NCBI GenBank assembly: GCA_016222805.1
Contig: JACRQG010000032.1
Location: 284,682-348,681, forward strand
Source: Verrucomicrobiota bacterium
Lineage (GTDB): Bacteria > Verrucomicrobiota > Verrucomicrobiia > Opitutales > Opitutaceae
Direction: 5' to 3'
Length of the DNA stretch: 64,000 bases
Each line of letters starts with the position of its first letter. Within the stretch, counting starts at the first letter, position 1. A program made the translations under genes and the position numbers. Shown here in pieces: positions 9,148 to 18,541 of the stretch. Under the pieces are notes generated by a model that was given only the letters and a program-made list of their open reading frames with translations, had not been told where the DNA came from and did no database searches.

Positions 9148-10698
9148 ATGCTCTTGGCTACAAAATCTCCGCCAGTAGTCTCAGGTCCAACTCGAAATAG
9201 ACCTCGCCTCGAGGTGCCGGAACACCCTTCCGCACGCTTGGTGGCGATTGCAATTGCCAGTGCTGGTCTGAGTGCGCTGTTTGGCCTGAGTCAATCGAGT
9301 CCGGTGTTTGGCGTCGCAGCTGGGATGGCATTCGCCACACTCTTGTCGATCTTGGTATTGCCGGAAAAGTACGTAGTCTATCCGGTATTTGTGGTGATCG
9401 TCAACATGCTCGATCATACCACCACGACCGAGGTTGCGATGTACGGCGGTGTTGGCCTGCGCGCATCGCTCTGGCAGTTAGCGGCATTTGGTGTTTCCCC
9501 CGCAATGATAGTCTTTTCAGTGCTTCTCGTCCGCGGTCTATTTTCCATGACACAAGGTGCGATGGGCCGCATCAGATGGCTGGTCCTGTATTTTCTTGTG
9601 CTCATGCCGGTGGTTTCGATGGCGTATGGCTTCTTGCTGCATGAACGACCAATGCGGATATTTGGTGACGCCAAAGTCCCCTTGTTCTTCATTGTCGGGT
9701 ACCTAATCTTCTCCAGCTATTATCGCAGGTACCCGCAGCAACTCCTGTCAACCTGTCAGGTGTTACTCGCGATGGTGGCGGGCCATTTTGCCTTGGACTA
9801 TTTTTATCTACTAACACAGCGGTTTGTCGACGACACATCGGGCTTCGGTAATGTGAGTCTAGACTCTGGAAAGGGTTTCGTCTGCGTCTTGATATTCGCC
9901 GCAATCGCCCAGATCTACCGACGAAGAAACATCCTCTTCAACTTGGTGATCATCTTGCTGAGCCTGCACTTGCTGGTGTCCTACCAGACGCGCTGGCTCC
10001 TTGTCACGCTACTGGCAGGGGCGGTCCTCACAATGATCTACACAGGACTCCGGGCCCTTCCAAGCGTCTTAACGACGGCCGTCTTCCTAATGGTGGCGAT
10101 TCCAGTGGTCGTGAGGTGGAGTCCAACCGCTTGGGAAGTGATGAGTCTCAGATTTCGATTGTCAGAAGGCACGGTGGATCTCTCGACCGCCGGACTTGAA
10201 GCCCTAGATGCATGTCGAGTTGCTTCGATCTACAATGCCCTTGGAACCCTGAGCGAGAAATACGCATTCCTTACCGGCGTTGGTTATGGGGGCTGGTATG
10301 ACGACCGCTTCTATGCCTTTCCGCCGCTTACCCTGCACGCATTCGATTTGGAATCGTTGAATGCCGGCCAGTTCTACCGGGTGCATGATTTTACGATTCA
10401 CTTTCTGTTCAAGTTTGGCGTGCTAGGCATTCTACTCTATGCGGGCGTATTCGTCCGTCCGCTGATTAAACTCTGGAGGCCTCGGAGAGCCCTCCTTGAA
10501 AAGAGTGCGTTCGGGACGGTTGTGATCGTCTTGGTGGGGACGACCCCAATGATCATGACGGCGATGTTCTGGACGGGCAAGGGACTCCTCGCATCAGCAC
10601 TGCTCGCGGTACTGGCTTCCCGCCTTTGGCCACAGGGAGGAAACTCGCGAGACAGTTCACACCTTCCGGGTATACCGCTCCCGGCGCCTCCGAAGTAA
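9148..10698 (+). CDS. O-antigen polymerase / ligase-like membrane protein
   Basis: About 516 residues from the ATG at 9148, five bases after the preceding stop; an upstream in-frame ATG at 9040 would overlap the previous gene and is rejected. The protein is almost entirely hydrophobic, with ten or more predicted membrane helices starting at VAIAIASAGLSALFG, and a large non-membrane loop around residues 330-430 containing GVGYGGWYDDRFY. This topology is typical of Wzy polymerases and WaaL-type ligases of the O-antigen family. Its stop overlaps the start of the flippase gene (TAATG), which favours a Wzy role. Primary sequence does not separate polymerase from ligase. Confidence 0.65.
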   Translation: MLLATKSPPVVSGPTRNRPRLEVPEHPSARLVAIAIASAGLSALFGLSQSSPVFGVAAGMAFATLLSILVLPEKYVVYPVFVVIVNMLDHTTTTEVAMYGGVGLRASLWQLAAFGVSPAMIVFSVLLVRGLFSMTQGAMGRIRWLVLYFLVLMPVVSMAYGFLLHERPMRIFGDAKVPLFFIVGYLIFSSYYRRYPQQLLSTCQVLLAMVAGHFALDYFYLLTQRFVDDTSGFGNVSLDSGKGFVCVLIFAAIAQIYRRRNILFNLVIILLSLHLLVSYQTRWLLVTLLAGAVLTMIYTGLRALPSVLTTAVFLMVAIPVVVRWSPTAWEVMSLRFRLSEGTVDLSTAGLEALDACRVASIYNALGTLSEKYAFLTGVGYGGWYDDRFYAFPPLTLHAFDLESLNAGQFYRVHDFTIHFLFKFGVLGILLYAGVFVRPLIKLWRPRRALLEKSAFGTVVIVLVGTTPMIMTAMFWTGKGLLASALLAVLASRLWPQGGNSRDSSHLPGIPLPAPPK

Positions 10699-12119
10699 TG
10701 CCTGTTGTCGGGAAGTCGTTGGCGGTGATCGCATGCCAGATCGCCCAGGCCGTAGTTAGCGCGGCGGTTATGCTGTACCTAGCCGTGGTGCTAGATGCCG
10801 CTACCTTCGGGAAATATGTTTTCATAACGACTACCTGCGCGATCGTGCCGCTGTTTGCTGGTCTTGGCACCGAACATGTATTGATCATGGAAGCCAGTCG
10901 CAGTGAGTCGCTACTTCCAGTCCAACTTGGAAACGCACTCGCGGTCAGGGCACCGGTGAGTCTCGCCCTAATAGGCGCTGGCGTATTGGTGGTACTCGGG
11001 TGGGATTTCGACGACCCAGGGGCGTGGTTCTGCATCTGGTTTGGCTCGATTGTGGCGGCCATCTCCAACCCCCTGTTGATGGCGGTGTACCGCATTACCT
11101 CCAACTATGTACGTCCGTGGATATACCTGCTGACCGGAACGATGATCCTCCTTGTCTTGGTGGTGGCGATGGGGAAAGGAATCACCCTATTGACAGTGGC
11201 GATTGCATTCGCCGGTGCGCACCTCGCGACATTGACACTTTTTGCCTTCGACATACGTAAAAGGACAACCATCCGGCTCGAACCGCAGACGTTCTGGAAA
11301 TCGTTCAGGAGCGGCATTATCTTTGCCGCGTCACAGGCATGCGACTTCATCTTCGCTCGGCTGGATATATTTCTTGTTCAGGCGTTGTGTGGTTCGCGTG
11401 CATTGGGGGTATATTCCATCGGGCAAAAAATCGTCAGCATGCTGCAACTCATCCCAGCCTCAGTCAATATAGTCGAACTACCGGAGTTTCACCGTGCGGC
11501 TTCGGATCTTGGGTCGTTGACGCTGAAATTCCGCGTCATGCGTCGTGCTCTTACGGAAATTGGAACGATTGCGTTCGGACTGCTGGCGCTCAATGCCAAG
11601 GTGATCATCAGTTCCTTCTTCAGTGATGAATACCAACACGCGAGCGAAGTTCTGATGGTACTGTGTGCAGGCGGACTTATCCTCTTTGCAAATTACCCCT
11701 ACTACATGCTGGCAGAGGCGATTCGCGCGATCCGTGCGCGATTGTCGGCGCGAATCGTCACCACTGTGGGGACGGCAGTCGCGGTCGCTGCTGGGGTGAA
11801 GATGCTGGGTGTGGTCGGGGCGGCCTACGGTGTGCTGTTGGGGCAACTGATTTTCATGTTGCTGTTACATAAGATCACCAAGACTGCGAATGGAGGCATG
11901 AGTGCACTCATCAGTGATACCCGTCTGTGCTTGCTTGGGGTAGCCTGTCTCCTTGGGTCCGTCGGCCTGACTTCAGGCCTCGATTCACAGCCAATCCGAT
12001 CCTTCGCGGCTTCGTCGCTCTACGTCGTCACCTTCCTTGGTGGGGGATACCAGCTTCGATGGACTCTCCTCGTTTCTCTCCTGGCACGCGGGCGGACTTC
12101 AAAAGCGGCGCCAAGTTAG
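10698..12119 (+). CDS. Wzx-type polysaccharide flippase
   Basis: A 473-residue protein with about 12 to 14 hydrophobic helices, of the MATE/Wzx (polysaccharide biosynthesis) type. The N-terminus, VVGKSLAVIACQIAQAVVSAAVMLYLA, and the following DAATFGKYVFI are typical of the family, where helix 1 is followed by a glycine-tyrosine element. The start at 10698 overlaps the Wzy-like stop by one base; the longer upstream frame from 10626 is not needed. It would move undecaprenyl-linked repeat units across the inner membrane before polymerisation. A 227-base stretch without a recognisable gene follows. Confidence 0.8.
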   Translation: MPVVGKSLAVIACQIAQAVVSAAVMLYLAVVLDAATFGKYVFITTTCAIVPLFAGLGTEHVLIMEASRSESLLPVQLGNALAVRAPVSLALIGAGVLVVLGWDFDDPGAWFCIWFGSIVAAISNPLLMAVYRITSNYVRPWIYLLTGTMILLVLVVAMGKGITLLTVAIAFAGAHLATLTLFAFDIRKRTTIRLEPQTFWKSFRSGIIFAASQACDFIFARLDIFLVQALCGSRALGVYSIGQKIVSMLQLIPASVNIVELPEFHRAASDLGSLTLKFRVMRRALTEIGTIAFGLLALNAKVIISSFFSDEYQHASEVLMVLCAGGLILFANYPYYMLAEAIRAIRARLSARIVTTVGTAVAVAAGVKMLGVVGAAYGVLLGQLIFMLLLHKITKTANGGMSALISDTRLCLLGVACLLGSVGLTSGLDSQPIRSFAASSLYVVTFLGGGYQLRWTLLVSLLARGRTSKAAPS

Positions 12120-12346
12120 AGTCGTCCTCAAACCATCGACGCCGCGCTACCTTGGGGCTCCAGCAAGTCAAATATACAATCAAGAGGGATGATTAGGCGA
12201 GCCGATGGGAGCTCAAATCGACCGAACTCCGGCTTGTTGTCGAGAGGAAATGCGGTTCCGGGTTTCATGTGCGAAAAGGGGACGGGTGCCGCAAAGCGGT
12301 GGGCCCTTGACTCGGGCTTTCAGGCCGCGGGGTGCACTCGCCGATC

Positions 12347-13381
12347 ATGAACAACAAGATTGTTAAACTCGAAGCCCTGAGAGGGTTTGCTGCAGTATAT
12401 GTGTTGTTTCACCATTTTCGCGTAGGTGAAGGTACGGCCACCGCCTACTTCACGATGCAGGGGCAGGTGGCGGTGATACTCTTTTTCATTCTTAGTGGAT
12501 TTGTCATTTTCTACTCGTGTGTGAAAACAGCGAAGCTGAGTTTTCGGGCGTATTTCATCAAACGTTTCCGTCGCATCTACGGGGTCTTCCTAGCAGCCTT
12601 GCTGGTGTCCTATCTCGCGGCATGTATTGATGCAAGAAGATGGATGCCCTTGAATCTCGGCAGCCTTGTTCTGAACCTAACCAACTTGCAGGACCTCGAC
12701 CGTCATCCGGGGTGCTGGTTTGAGGGTTACTACGGTAATACCCCGCTGTGGTCTATATCGTACGAGTGGTGGTTTTATATGCTATTCTATCCACTCTATC
12801 GATATGTACCGGAGGATCGGCAGCGAGCGGTAGCGGTTGGAATATCGTTGTTCGGTCTATTTTCGTACGAAGTCTTCCCTAATCAAGTTTCGATTATTCT
12901 CGAGTATTTTCTCTGCTGGTGGACAGGAGTTGAGATAGCGAAGGTCTGGCTCAAGGGTGAGCCCCTGGGGTTGTATCGCCTCAGGCATATTCAATACTGC
13001 CTACTCGCAATGATTGCCCTGCTGTCAGTTCGCGTCCTCGTGAAGGGGTGGTCCTCGGTTGGCGAGCATCCAGTGATTGAGCTGCGCCATTATGTGTATT
13101 GCTATTTGCTGTTAGTTTGTGGATTGATCTGGCGACGGATGGGGTGGCGGTTCTTCAACCGGACGTTGCTTCCGTTTGCGGCGATAGCGCCAATCTCGTA
13201 TGCTATCTACGTATTGCACTATCCAGTTGTTGTGAAATACACGTTCAGTGCCTTGAAAAATCCGGCGTTCAATCTGGCTCTTCTGCTCTTTGTGCTTTGC
13301 CTCCTTGCTTACATAGTGGAAGTTCAGGGGCAAAAAGTGATCAATCGATGGACCGATCGCTTCTTGCGGCGTCCCGCATGA
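12347..13381 (+). CDS. Acyltransferase family 3 (OafA/YrhL-like) membrane protein
   Basis: An approximately 344-residue integral membrane protein with the family's N-terminal signature: LEALRGFAAVYVLFHHF, including the conserved arginine and histidines, followed by ILFFILSGFVIFYS and a long series of helices up to LLLFVLCLLAYIV. Members O-acetylate or otherwise acylate sugars of surface polysaccharides from the cytoplasmic acyl-CoA pool. A GTG at 12332 is an alternative start five codons upstream; the ATG at 12347 is preferred because the conserved LEALRG then falls near residue 7, as usual. Position after Wzx suggests decoration of the same polymer. Confidence 0.85.
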   Translation: MNNKIVKLEALRGFAAVYVLFHHFRVGEGTATAYFTMQGQVAVILFFILSGFVIFYSCVKTAKLSFRAYFIKRFRRIYGVFLAALLVSYLAACIDARRWMPLNLGSLVLNLTNLQDLDRHPGCWFEGYYGNTPLWSISYEWWFYMLFYPLYRYVPEDRQRAVAVGISLFGLFSYEVFPNQVSIILEYFLCWWTGVEIAKVWLKGEPLGLYRLRHIQYCLLAMIALLSVRVLVKGWSSVGEHPVIELRHYVYCYLLLVCGLIWRRMGWRFFNRTLLPFAAIAPISYAIYVLHYPVVVKYTFSALKNPAFNLALLLFVLCLLAYIVEVQGQKVINRWTDRFLRRPA

Positions 13382-13741
13382 GCAAGTCCTTTCCGAGGCA
13401 GGCACAGCGAGCGTCGGCGGTGGGCCGAGGGGTCTCGAGGGAAGGCTGCCATCGAGGTAACCAGGCGTCCTTTGTGGACGGTCCTCCCTGGATGGAAGAG
13501 ACCGAACGAACTTTGGCGACTGGCGGCCCTTGGAAAGACACCGGCGGCGCCAGACGGCGGCGGGATGCTGGAAACTCCGTCGGACAACAGATCGTCAGCA
13601 CACGGCCTGCTGCCCCGGAATCGCCCAGCCCTTACCAGATCTCGGCCCGGTGCGTCGCGCAGCTCGACCGGAACCGGCGTGACGCCGCGGGCGACGCCCG
13701 CTGGGGCCTTCACATCTCTCTTAATCGACCGCTGCGGATCT
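13382..13741. other. Stretch of 360 bases without a recognised gene
   Basis: Between the acyltransferase stop and the likely start of the next glycosyltransferase. Open frames cross it (including one that would extend the next gene to 13472), but their translations are rich in Arg, Gly, Pro and Ala without any domain pattern, unlike the genes on either side. Composition is more GC-rich than in the flanking acyltransferase gene. It may be intergenic filler or a decayed insertion. Confidence 0.4.
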
Positions 13742-14923
13742 ATGGAACAACCGATACTAGGTGGCAAAGACAAATGGGATAGCGTATTCCTGTTCAGCGG
13801 AAGGCCCGTTCCTGCGATGCTGGACATGGCGCGATATGCGCAGATGAACGGTCTGCGGACCTTGGTCATTATCTTGGACCGCGGGGTAAACGATGTGTTG
13901 ATCGACCAGGCGTTGGTGAAGTTCGAGGTGATCACGATTCCCGTCGATTACACCACGGTGAGCCTCCGGCGGTTGTTGTCATTTCCGGCCGTATACTGGC
14001 AGATTAACCGTATCGTTCGCGATGGTCTGGCGAGAGATGGCGTGATCTTCTCCGCCTCGTACGATCTGCTGGCGATCGCCCGGCTACTTTGCGTCGGTCG
14101 CAAGTTTCGCCTGCGACATCAGGTTCGTGATCTCCACCGACTGCAACTTGGGCGAAGTGCCAAGTCACGGGTGCTGGCGGCGCTAGAGAAGCTGATGCTG
14201 CGGCGTGCCGAAATGCTGATCGTATCTGCTCCGGGGTTCTTTGAGCACTACTACGTGAGATTCTTCTCAAAGCGCGTCGTGCTGTTAGAGAACACGCCTG
14301 CGCGTTCCACTTGGCTCGGATTCAGAAAAGAACCACGAGAGGGTCGGCCATTTCGTATTGGCTTCGTTGGAATCGTGCGATATAAGCAGTCGCTCAGGCA
14401 ACTCATCGAAGCCGTCGAGCGTCTGGCTGGTGAGGGGATGGCCATTGATATCATGTTCGCCGGCGGCGGCTTGCCGGAGGATCTCGAACTCCTCCGCAGC
14501 GCTCCGTCGATCGTCAGATTCTGCGGCCCATACGAATACACGCGTGACATCAAGCGTCTCTATTCCACCGTCGATCTTATCTACTCAGTCTACGACAACG
14601 CCGACCAAAATTGCCAGATCGCAATGCCGAATAAATTCTATGAGGCGATTATAGCAAAGATTCCAATCGTGGTCGCGAGCCGGACGTATGTTGCCGCCGA
14701 GGTGCAGCGGCTGGGTATCGGCACGGCTGTAGAGTCCGGCGATGTGGAGGGTTTGATTTCCTTGCTACGTCGTGTCGCCACTGTGGGTGACTGGTATGAT
14801 CGCGCGGTGGTGCAGCTCGATGCTACCAGTGCGGAGTACTTCTTTTCCGCATATGAGCGGGCTCTCGCCGACTCGATTATGCCGATTGCGCATGAAGACT
14901 CCTGCGGGGGAAAGAAAGCATGA
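13742..14923 (+). CDS. Glycosyltransferase family 4-like protein
   Basis: From the ATG at 13742 the protein has 393 residues and two Rossmann-like halves. The C-terminal half holds RIGFVGIVRYKQSLRQLIEAV, a GT4-type start of the donor-binding domain, and later AMPNKFYEAIIAKIPIVVAS, where the E-x7-type glutamate binds the nucleotide sugar. The upstream in-frame extension lacks protein character and is left out. The stop overlaps the next start by four bases (ATGA), so it is coupled to the epimerase gene. It probably adds one residue of the repeat unit. Confidence 0.7.
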   Translation: MEQPILGGKDKWDSVFLFSGRPVPAMLDMARYAQMNGLRTLVIILDRGVNDVLIDQALVKFEVITIPVDYTTVSLRRLLSFPAVYWQINRIVRDGLARDGVIFSASYDLLAIARLLCVGRKFRLRHQVRDLHRLQLGRSAKSRVLAALEKLMLRRAEMLIVSAPGFFEHYYVRFFSKRVVLLENTPARSTWLGFRKEPREGRPFRIGFVGIVRYKQSLRQLIEAVERLAGEGMAIDIMFAGGGLPEDLELLRSAPSIVRFCGPYEYTRDIKRLYSTVDLIYSVYDNADQNCQIAMPNKFYEAIIAKIPIVVASRTYVAAEVQRLGIGTAVESGDVEGLISLLRRVATVGDWYDRAVVQLDATSAEYFFSAYERALADSIMPIAHEDSCGGKKA

Positions 14924-16101
14924 AGAACGTATCAAAGGAAAATCCGAAAGGGCGGAAGCGCGTCGTCTTGGTTGCTGGGACGCGTCCGGAAGTGATTAAG
15001 CTGGCGCCGGTTTTCTTCGCGCTCAAGGAATCTGAACGCCTGGAGCCGGTTTTCGTGTCGTCTGGACAGCATCGCGAGATGCTCGATCAGGCGTTTTCTG
15101 TGTTTGGGATCTGCCCCGACGTTGAGCTAGGACTAATGACACCCGGCCAATCGCTTCCGGAACTGACGGCGCGCGCGATTACCCGTCTAAGCGCAGCTTT
15201 TACGGATCTACAACCGGCCGCGGTGCTGCTGCAGGGGGATACCACGACGGTCTTTGCGGCAGCCGTGGCGGCGTTTTATCAACGCGTACTAATCGGCCAT
15301 GTTGAGGCAGGGCTCCGGACCGGTGATTTGTATGCGCCCTTTCCGGAGGAGATGAATCGCTGCCTAACGTCTCCGCTTGCGCGGTGGAATTTCTGTCCAA
15401 CCGAACTCTCGCTTGCGAACTTGCGGCGGGAGAGCATCAAGCCGGAACGGTGCTTTGTGACCGGTAACACCGTCATTGATGCGCTCTATTATGTCCGGGA
15501 TCGCCTTCGGCGCACCAACATCGCGGCGCCGGAGGTCGCGGCTCGGCTCGGTGTGACGACGGCCTTCACGGAGCATTTCCTCGCGCGCCGCGCGGCGCGG
15601 TGGATCCTGGTGACAGCCCACCGTCGCGAGTCGTTTGGGGTCGGTATCGAACGCGTTTGCGCAGCTATCAACAAACTTACGGCGATGCATGATGTCGGCG
15701 TCCTCTATCCTGTTCATCTTAATCCACAGGTGCAGGAACCCGTCCGACGATTGCTTGGGTCGAACCCGCGCGTAGCGCTAACTCTACCGGCGAGGTACGA
15801 GGACTTCATCTGGTTGCTGGATCGATGCCATTTTGCATTGAGTGATTCTGGTGGCGTTCAGGAAGAGGCTCCAAGTCTCGGCAAGCCGGTGCTTGTTCTT
15901 CGCGACACCACAGAACGGCCGGAAGGAGTCACCGCCGGGACTTGTCGGCTGGTCGGAACCGATCCTTCCCGAATCTTGCTCGAAGCGTCTCTGCTTTTGA
16001 ACGACGGAGATGAATACGCGCGACGCTCATCGCTGCAAAATCCCTATGGCGACGGTCGCGCAGCAAAGAAGATTGCCGAGCTCCTCGATGCGAGCGTGTA
16101 G
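14920..16101 (+). CDS. UDP-GlcNAc 2-epimerase family (WecB / FnlC type)
   Basis: A 393-residue protein that is clearly non-hydrolysing UDP-sugar 2-epimerase: VLVAGTRPEVIKLAPV at the N-terminus, VLLQGDTTTVFAAA, GHVEAGLRTGD, and SDSGGVQEEAPSLGKPVLVLRDTTERPEG as the C-terminal UDP-binding signature. WecB makes UDP-ManNAc, whereas the closely related FnlC finishes UDP-L-FucNAc synthesis. Because WbuB-, WbuX-, WbuY- and WbuZ-like genes follow, the FnlC role is plausible, but FnlA and FnlB are not evident in the window, so the substrate is left open. The start overlaps the preceding stop. Confidence 0.88.
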   Translation: MKNVSKENPKGRKRVVLVAGTRPEVIKLAPVFFALKESERLEPVFVSSGQHREMLDQAFSVFGICPDVELGLMTPGQSLPELTARAITRLSAAFTDLQPAAVLLQGDTTTVFAAAVAAFYQRVLIGHVEAGLRTGDLYAPFPEEMNRCLTSPLARWNFCPTELSLANLRRESIKPERCFVTGNTVIDALYYVRDRLRRTNIAAPEVAARLGVTTAFTEHFLARRAARWILVTAHRRESFGVGIERVCAAINKLTAMHDVGVLYPVHLNPQVQEPVRRLLGSNPRVALTLPARYEDFIWLLDRCHFALSDSGGVQEEAPSLGKPVLVLRDTTERPEGVTAGTCRLVGTDPSRILLEASLLLNDGDEYARRSSLQNPYGDGRAAKKIAELLDASV

Positions 16102-16181
16102 CTGCTCCTTCCAGCATCCGGAAGCACCGCCATGGGGAAATGCGCCAGGCAAAGTGGTCGAACACGGAAGCTAGATCCGCC

Positions 16182-17411
16182 GTGAAGATAGCGTATATTC
16201 ACCAGTACTTCAATACGCCGGAGATGTCGGGTAGTACGCGGTCGTATGAAATCGCCACCGGGCTGGCGCGTCGAGGGCACCAGGTTGCCGTTGTCACCAC
16301 TTGGCGGGAACAAACTCCCGCACCGGGCTGGACCCATACGTCTCAGGACGGCGTCGAAATCCACTGGCTGCGGGTTCCCTATTCAAACCACATGGGATAC
16401 GGAGCGCGCCTGAGGGCATTTGGGCGGTTTGCTCTTGGGGCAGGTGAAAAGGCAGCCGGTCTCCACAGTAACGTTGTATACGCCACCAGCACGCCTCTGA
16501 CGGTGGCAATTCCCGGAATCTACTGCGCACGGCGAAAGCGGATACCAATGGTGTTCGAAGTGCGAGACCTATGGCCAGAAGTGCCCATCAAGCTGGGTGC
16601 CTTGAAAAATCGCGTTGCCATCTGGATGGCACAGGCGTTGGAGCGCGCCGCCTACCGCAACGCCGACCACGTGATTGCCCTCTCTCCCGACATGGCTGCC
16701 GGCGTCAGGCGGGTCTTTCCCCAAGCCGGGGTCACTGTAATACCCAACTTCTGTCACGATATCAATCATCTGCCATCCGAGTGGTCCGGACCGGTCAGGG
16801 CGGTGGTGGGAGAAAGCCGGCGCCCAGTCATCCTCTATGCGGGGACGATCGGCCTGGTGAACAATATCGGCTATATGCTGCGATTGGCGCAAGCGTCGAG
16901 GGATCTGGGACACCCCCTGGCGTATGTAGTGGTAGGCGACGGGAGAGAAGCGCAGCAGATCCGGAGCGCTGCGCTGAAAAGCGGGGTGTTAAACGGCAAC
17001 TTCTTCATGTTGCCGCCAGTTCCAAAACGCGACATGAAGCGCATTCTCGCGACCGCCGAAATCGCCACGTCTTTCGTGCTGCCGGAACCGGTCCTTTGGG
17101 CAAACTCGGCCAACAAGATCTTCGACGGGCTGGCGGCCGGGCGGCCGATTGCCATCAATCACGGCGGCTGGTTGGCGGACCTGCTTACCCGGACCGGGGC
17201 CGGTCTGGTTCTGCCACCGGATGACACGGTCCGGGCAGCGCAGATGCTGAATGGGCTGATCCAGGATTCACGGCGTCTGAAGGAAGCACAGAAGGCGGCC
17301 CTTGGACTCGCCCGCAGCGAATTTGATCCAGCAGTGCTGGTCGATAAACTAGAACTCATCCTTACACAATGCATATCGCGCCGAGAACATGCTCCCAGAT
17401 GCGGACGGTGA
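16182..17411 (+). CDS. GT4 glycosyltransferase, WbuB-like (probable L-FucNAc-type transferase)
   Basis: The protein begins VKIAYIHQYFNTPEMSGSTRSYE, the typical N-terminus of WbuB-type GT4 enzymes, and continues with VFEVRDLWPEVPIKLGAL and a donor-binding region near ANKIFDGLAAGRPIAINHGGW. The GTG at 16182 is chosen because it places the first strand at residue 2; an ATG at 16140 would add 14 residues of no family pattern. In E. coli O26 and O145, WbuB transfers L-FucNAc (established knowledge). The following amidotransferase gene overlaps its end by 13 bases, supporting a shared pathway. Confidence 0.75.
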   Translation: MKIAYIHQYFNTPEMSGSTRSYEIATGLARRGHQVAVVTTWREQTPAPGWTHTSQDGVEIHWLRVPYSNHMGYGARLRAFGRFALGAGEKAAGLHSNVVYATSTPLTVAIPGIYCARRKRIPMVFEVRDLWPEVPIKLGALKNRVAIWMAQALERAAYRNADHVIALSPDMAAGVRRVFPQAGVTVIPNFCHDINHLPSEWSGPVRAVVGESRRPVILYAGTIGLVNNIGYMLRLAQASRDLGHPLAYVVVGDGREAQQIRSAALKSGVLNGNFFMLPPVPKRDMKRILATAEIATSFVLPEPVLWANSANKIFDGLAAGRPIAINHGGWLADLLTRTGAGLVLPPDDTVRAAQMLNGLIQDSRRLKEAQKAALGLARSEFDPAVLVDKLELILTQCISRREHAPRCGR

Positions 17412-18541
17412 CGCCTTACCGAATTTGCAGCAACTGCGTCATGGACACGTCCGACCCACGAATTGTCTTTGATGAAAGAGGAGTGTGTGACCATTGCCGT
17501 GGATTCTATCGAGACGTGCTGCCGAATTGGCACCCAAACGAGCGCGGCAAAGAGATGTTTAGGCGCGAAGTCGCGGCAATAAAGAAACAGGCAAGAGGGA
17601 AGCCTTATGATTGCATCATGGGAATGAGCGGGGGGCTTGACAGTTCATATCTGCTGCATCTCGCGGTGGCGGAATTCGGCTTGCGCCCATTGGTCTTTCA
17701 CGTCGATGGCGGCTGGAATACCGACATCGCCGTGAATAACATCCAGATGTTGGTGGAAAAACTCGGCCTGGAACTCTTCACCGAGGTGATTAGCTGGCCA
17801 GCGATGCGGGACTTTCAACTCGCGTTCTTCAAATCCGGAACGCCGCACTTGGACATTCCCCAAGACCATGCGTTCTTTGGGACGATGTTCCACTTCGCGA
17901 ACAAGTACGGCGTGAAGTGCATCCTTAATGGAGGCAATTTTTCCACGGAGTGCATTCGAAATCCGAAGGACTGGCTATACTATGGCACCGATATGCCCAT
18001 GATTAATGATATCAGGGCGCGGTTCTGCACCACCGATATGGAGGGGTATCCCTTTAGCGGGATTCTTTATCACAAGGTGTTTCTTCGCTATGTAAAGGGC
18101 ATCCGGGTGGTTCGTCCCCTGAACTACCTTCCTTACACCAAGGCAACCGCCATCCAGACGCTGTCAGAGAAGTATGGCTGGAAGTCGTATCCCCAGAAGC
18201 ACTTTGAATCGCGCTTTACGAAATTCTACGAGGGGTACTGGCTGCCAACGCGGTTTGGCTATGACACTCGACGGGTGCAGTACTCGAGTTTGATCGTGAC
18301 CGAGCAAATGACCCGAGCGGAGGCGCTGAAGAGGCTTGAAAGTCCTCCCTACGACCCAGCGGTGATTGACGAGGAGTTTGAGTACATCGCAACGAAGTTG
18401 GGGATCGGGGTGGAGGAGTTGCAGCACTACCACCAAATGCCGCTGAAGTGGTTTCGCGACTACAAGAATCAGGAGTGGCTTTTTGATCTCGGGGCGCGCG
18501 TGATGAAATTGATGGGCTTGGAGCGAGCGATTAAGCGATGA
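17399..18541 (+). CDS. wbuX: N-acetyl sugar amidotransferase (WbpG/WbuX/PseA family)
   Basis: The enzyme turns an acetamido group into an acetamidino group, using ammonia from a HisH/HisF-like pair. From ATG 17399 (380 residues) it shows two CxxC pairs, CSNC at 10-13 and CDHC at 30-33, the ATP-pyrophosphatase PP-loop SGGLDSS at 77-83, and the family element ILNGGNFSTECI. The next two genes encode exactly the expected partners. WbuX/WbuY/WbuZ with WbuB and FnlC is the arrangement for L-FucNAm in E. coli O145, while WbpG/HisH2/HisF2 serves ManNAc3NAmA in P. aeruginosa O5; the former fits the neighbours better. Confidence 0.85.
   Translation: MRTVTPYRICSNCVMDTSDPRIVFDERGVCDHCRGFYRDVLPNWHPNERGKEMFRREVAAIKKQARGKPYDCIMGMSGGLDSSYLLHLAVAEFGLRPLVFHVDGGWNTDIAVNNIQMLVEKLGLELFTEVISWPAMRDFQLAFFKSGTPHLDIPQDHAFFGTMFHFANKYGVKCILNGGNFSTECIRNPKDWLYYGTDMPMINDIRARFCTTDMEGYPFSGILYHKVFLRYVKGIRVVRPLNYLPYTKATAIQTLSEKYGWKSYPQKHFESRFTKFYEGYWLPTRFGYDTRRVQYSSLIVTEQMTRAEALKRLESPPYDPAVIDEEFEYIATKLGIGVEELQHYHQMPLKWFRDYKNQEWLFDLGARVMKLMGLERAIKR

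Noticed and set aside
13472..13741. N-terminal extension of the glycosyltransferase gene
   Set aside because: Arg/Pro/Ser-rich without the start of a Rossmann fold; the fold begins after ATG 13742.
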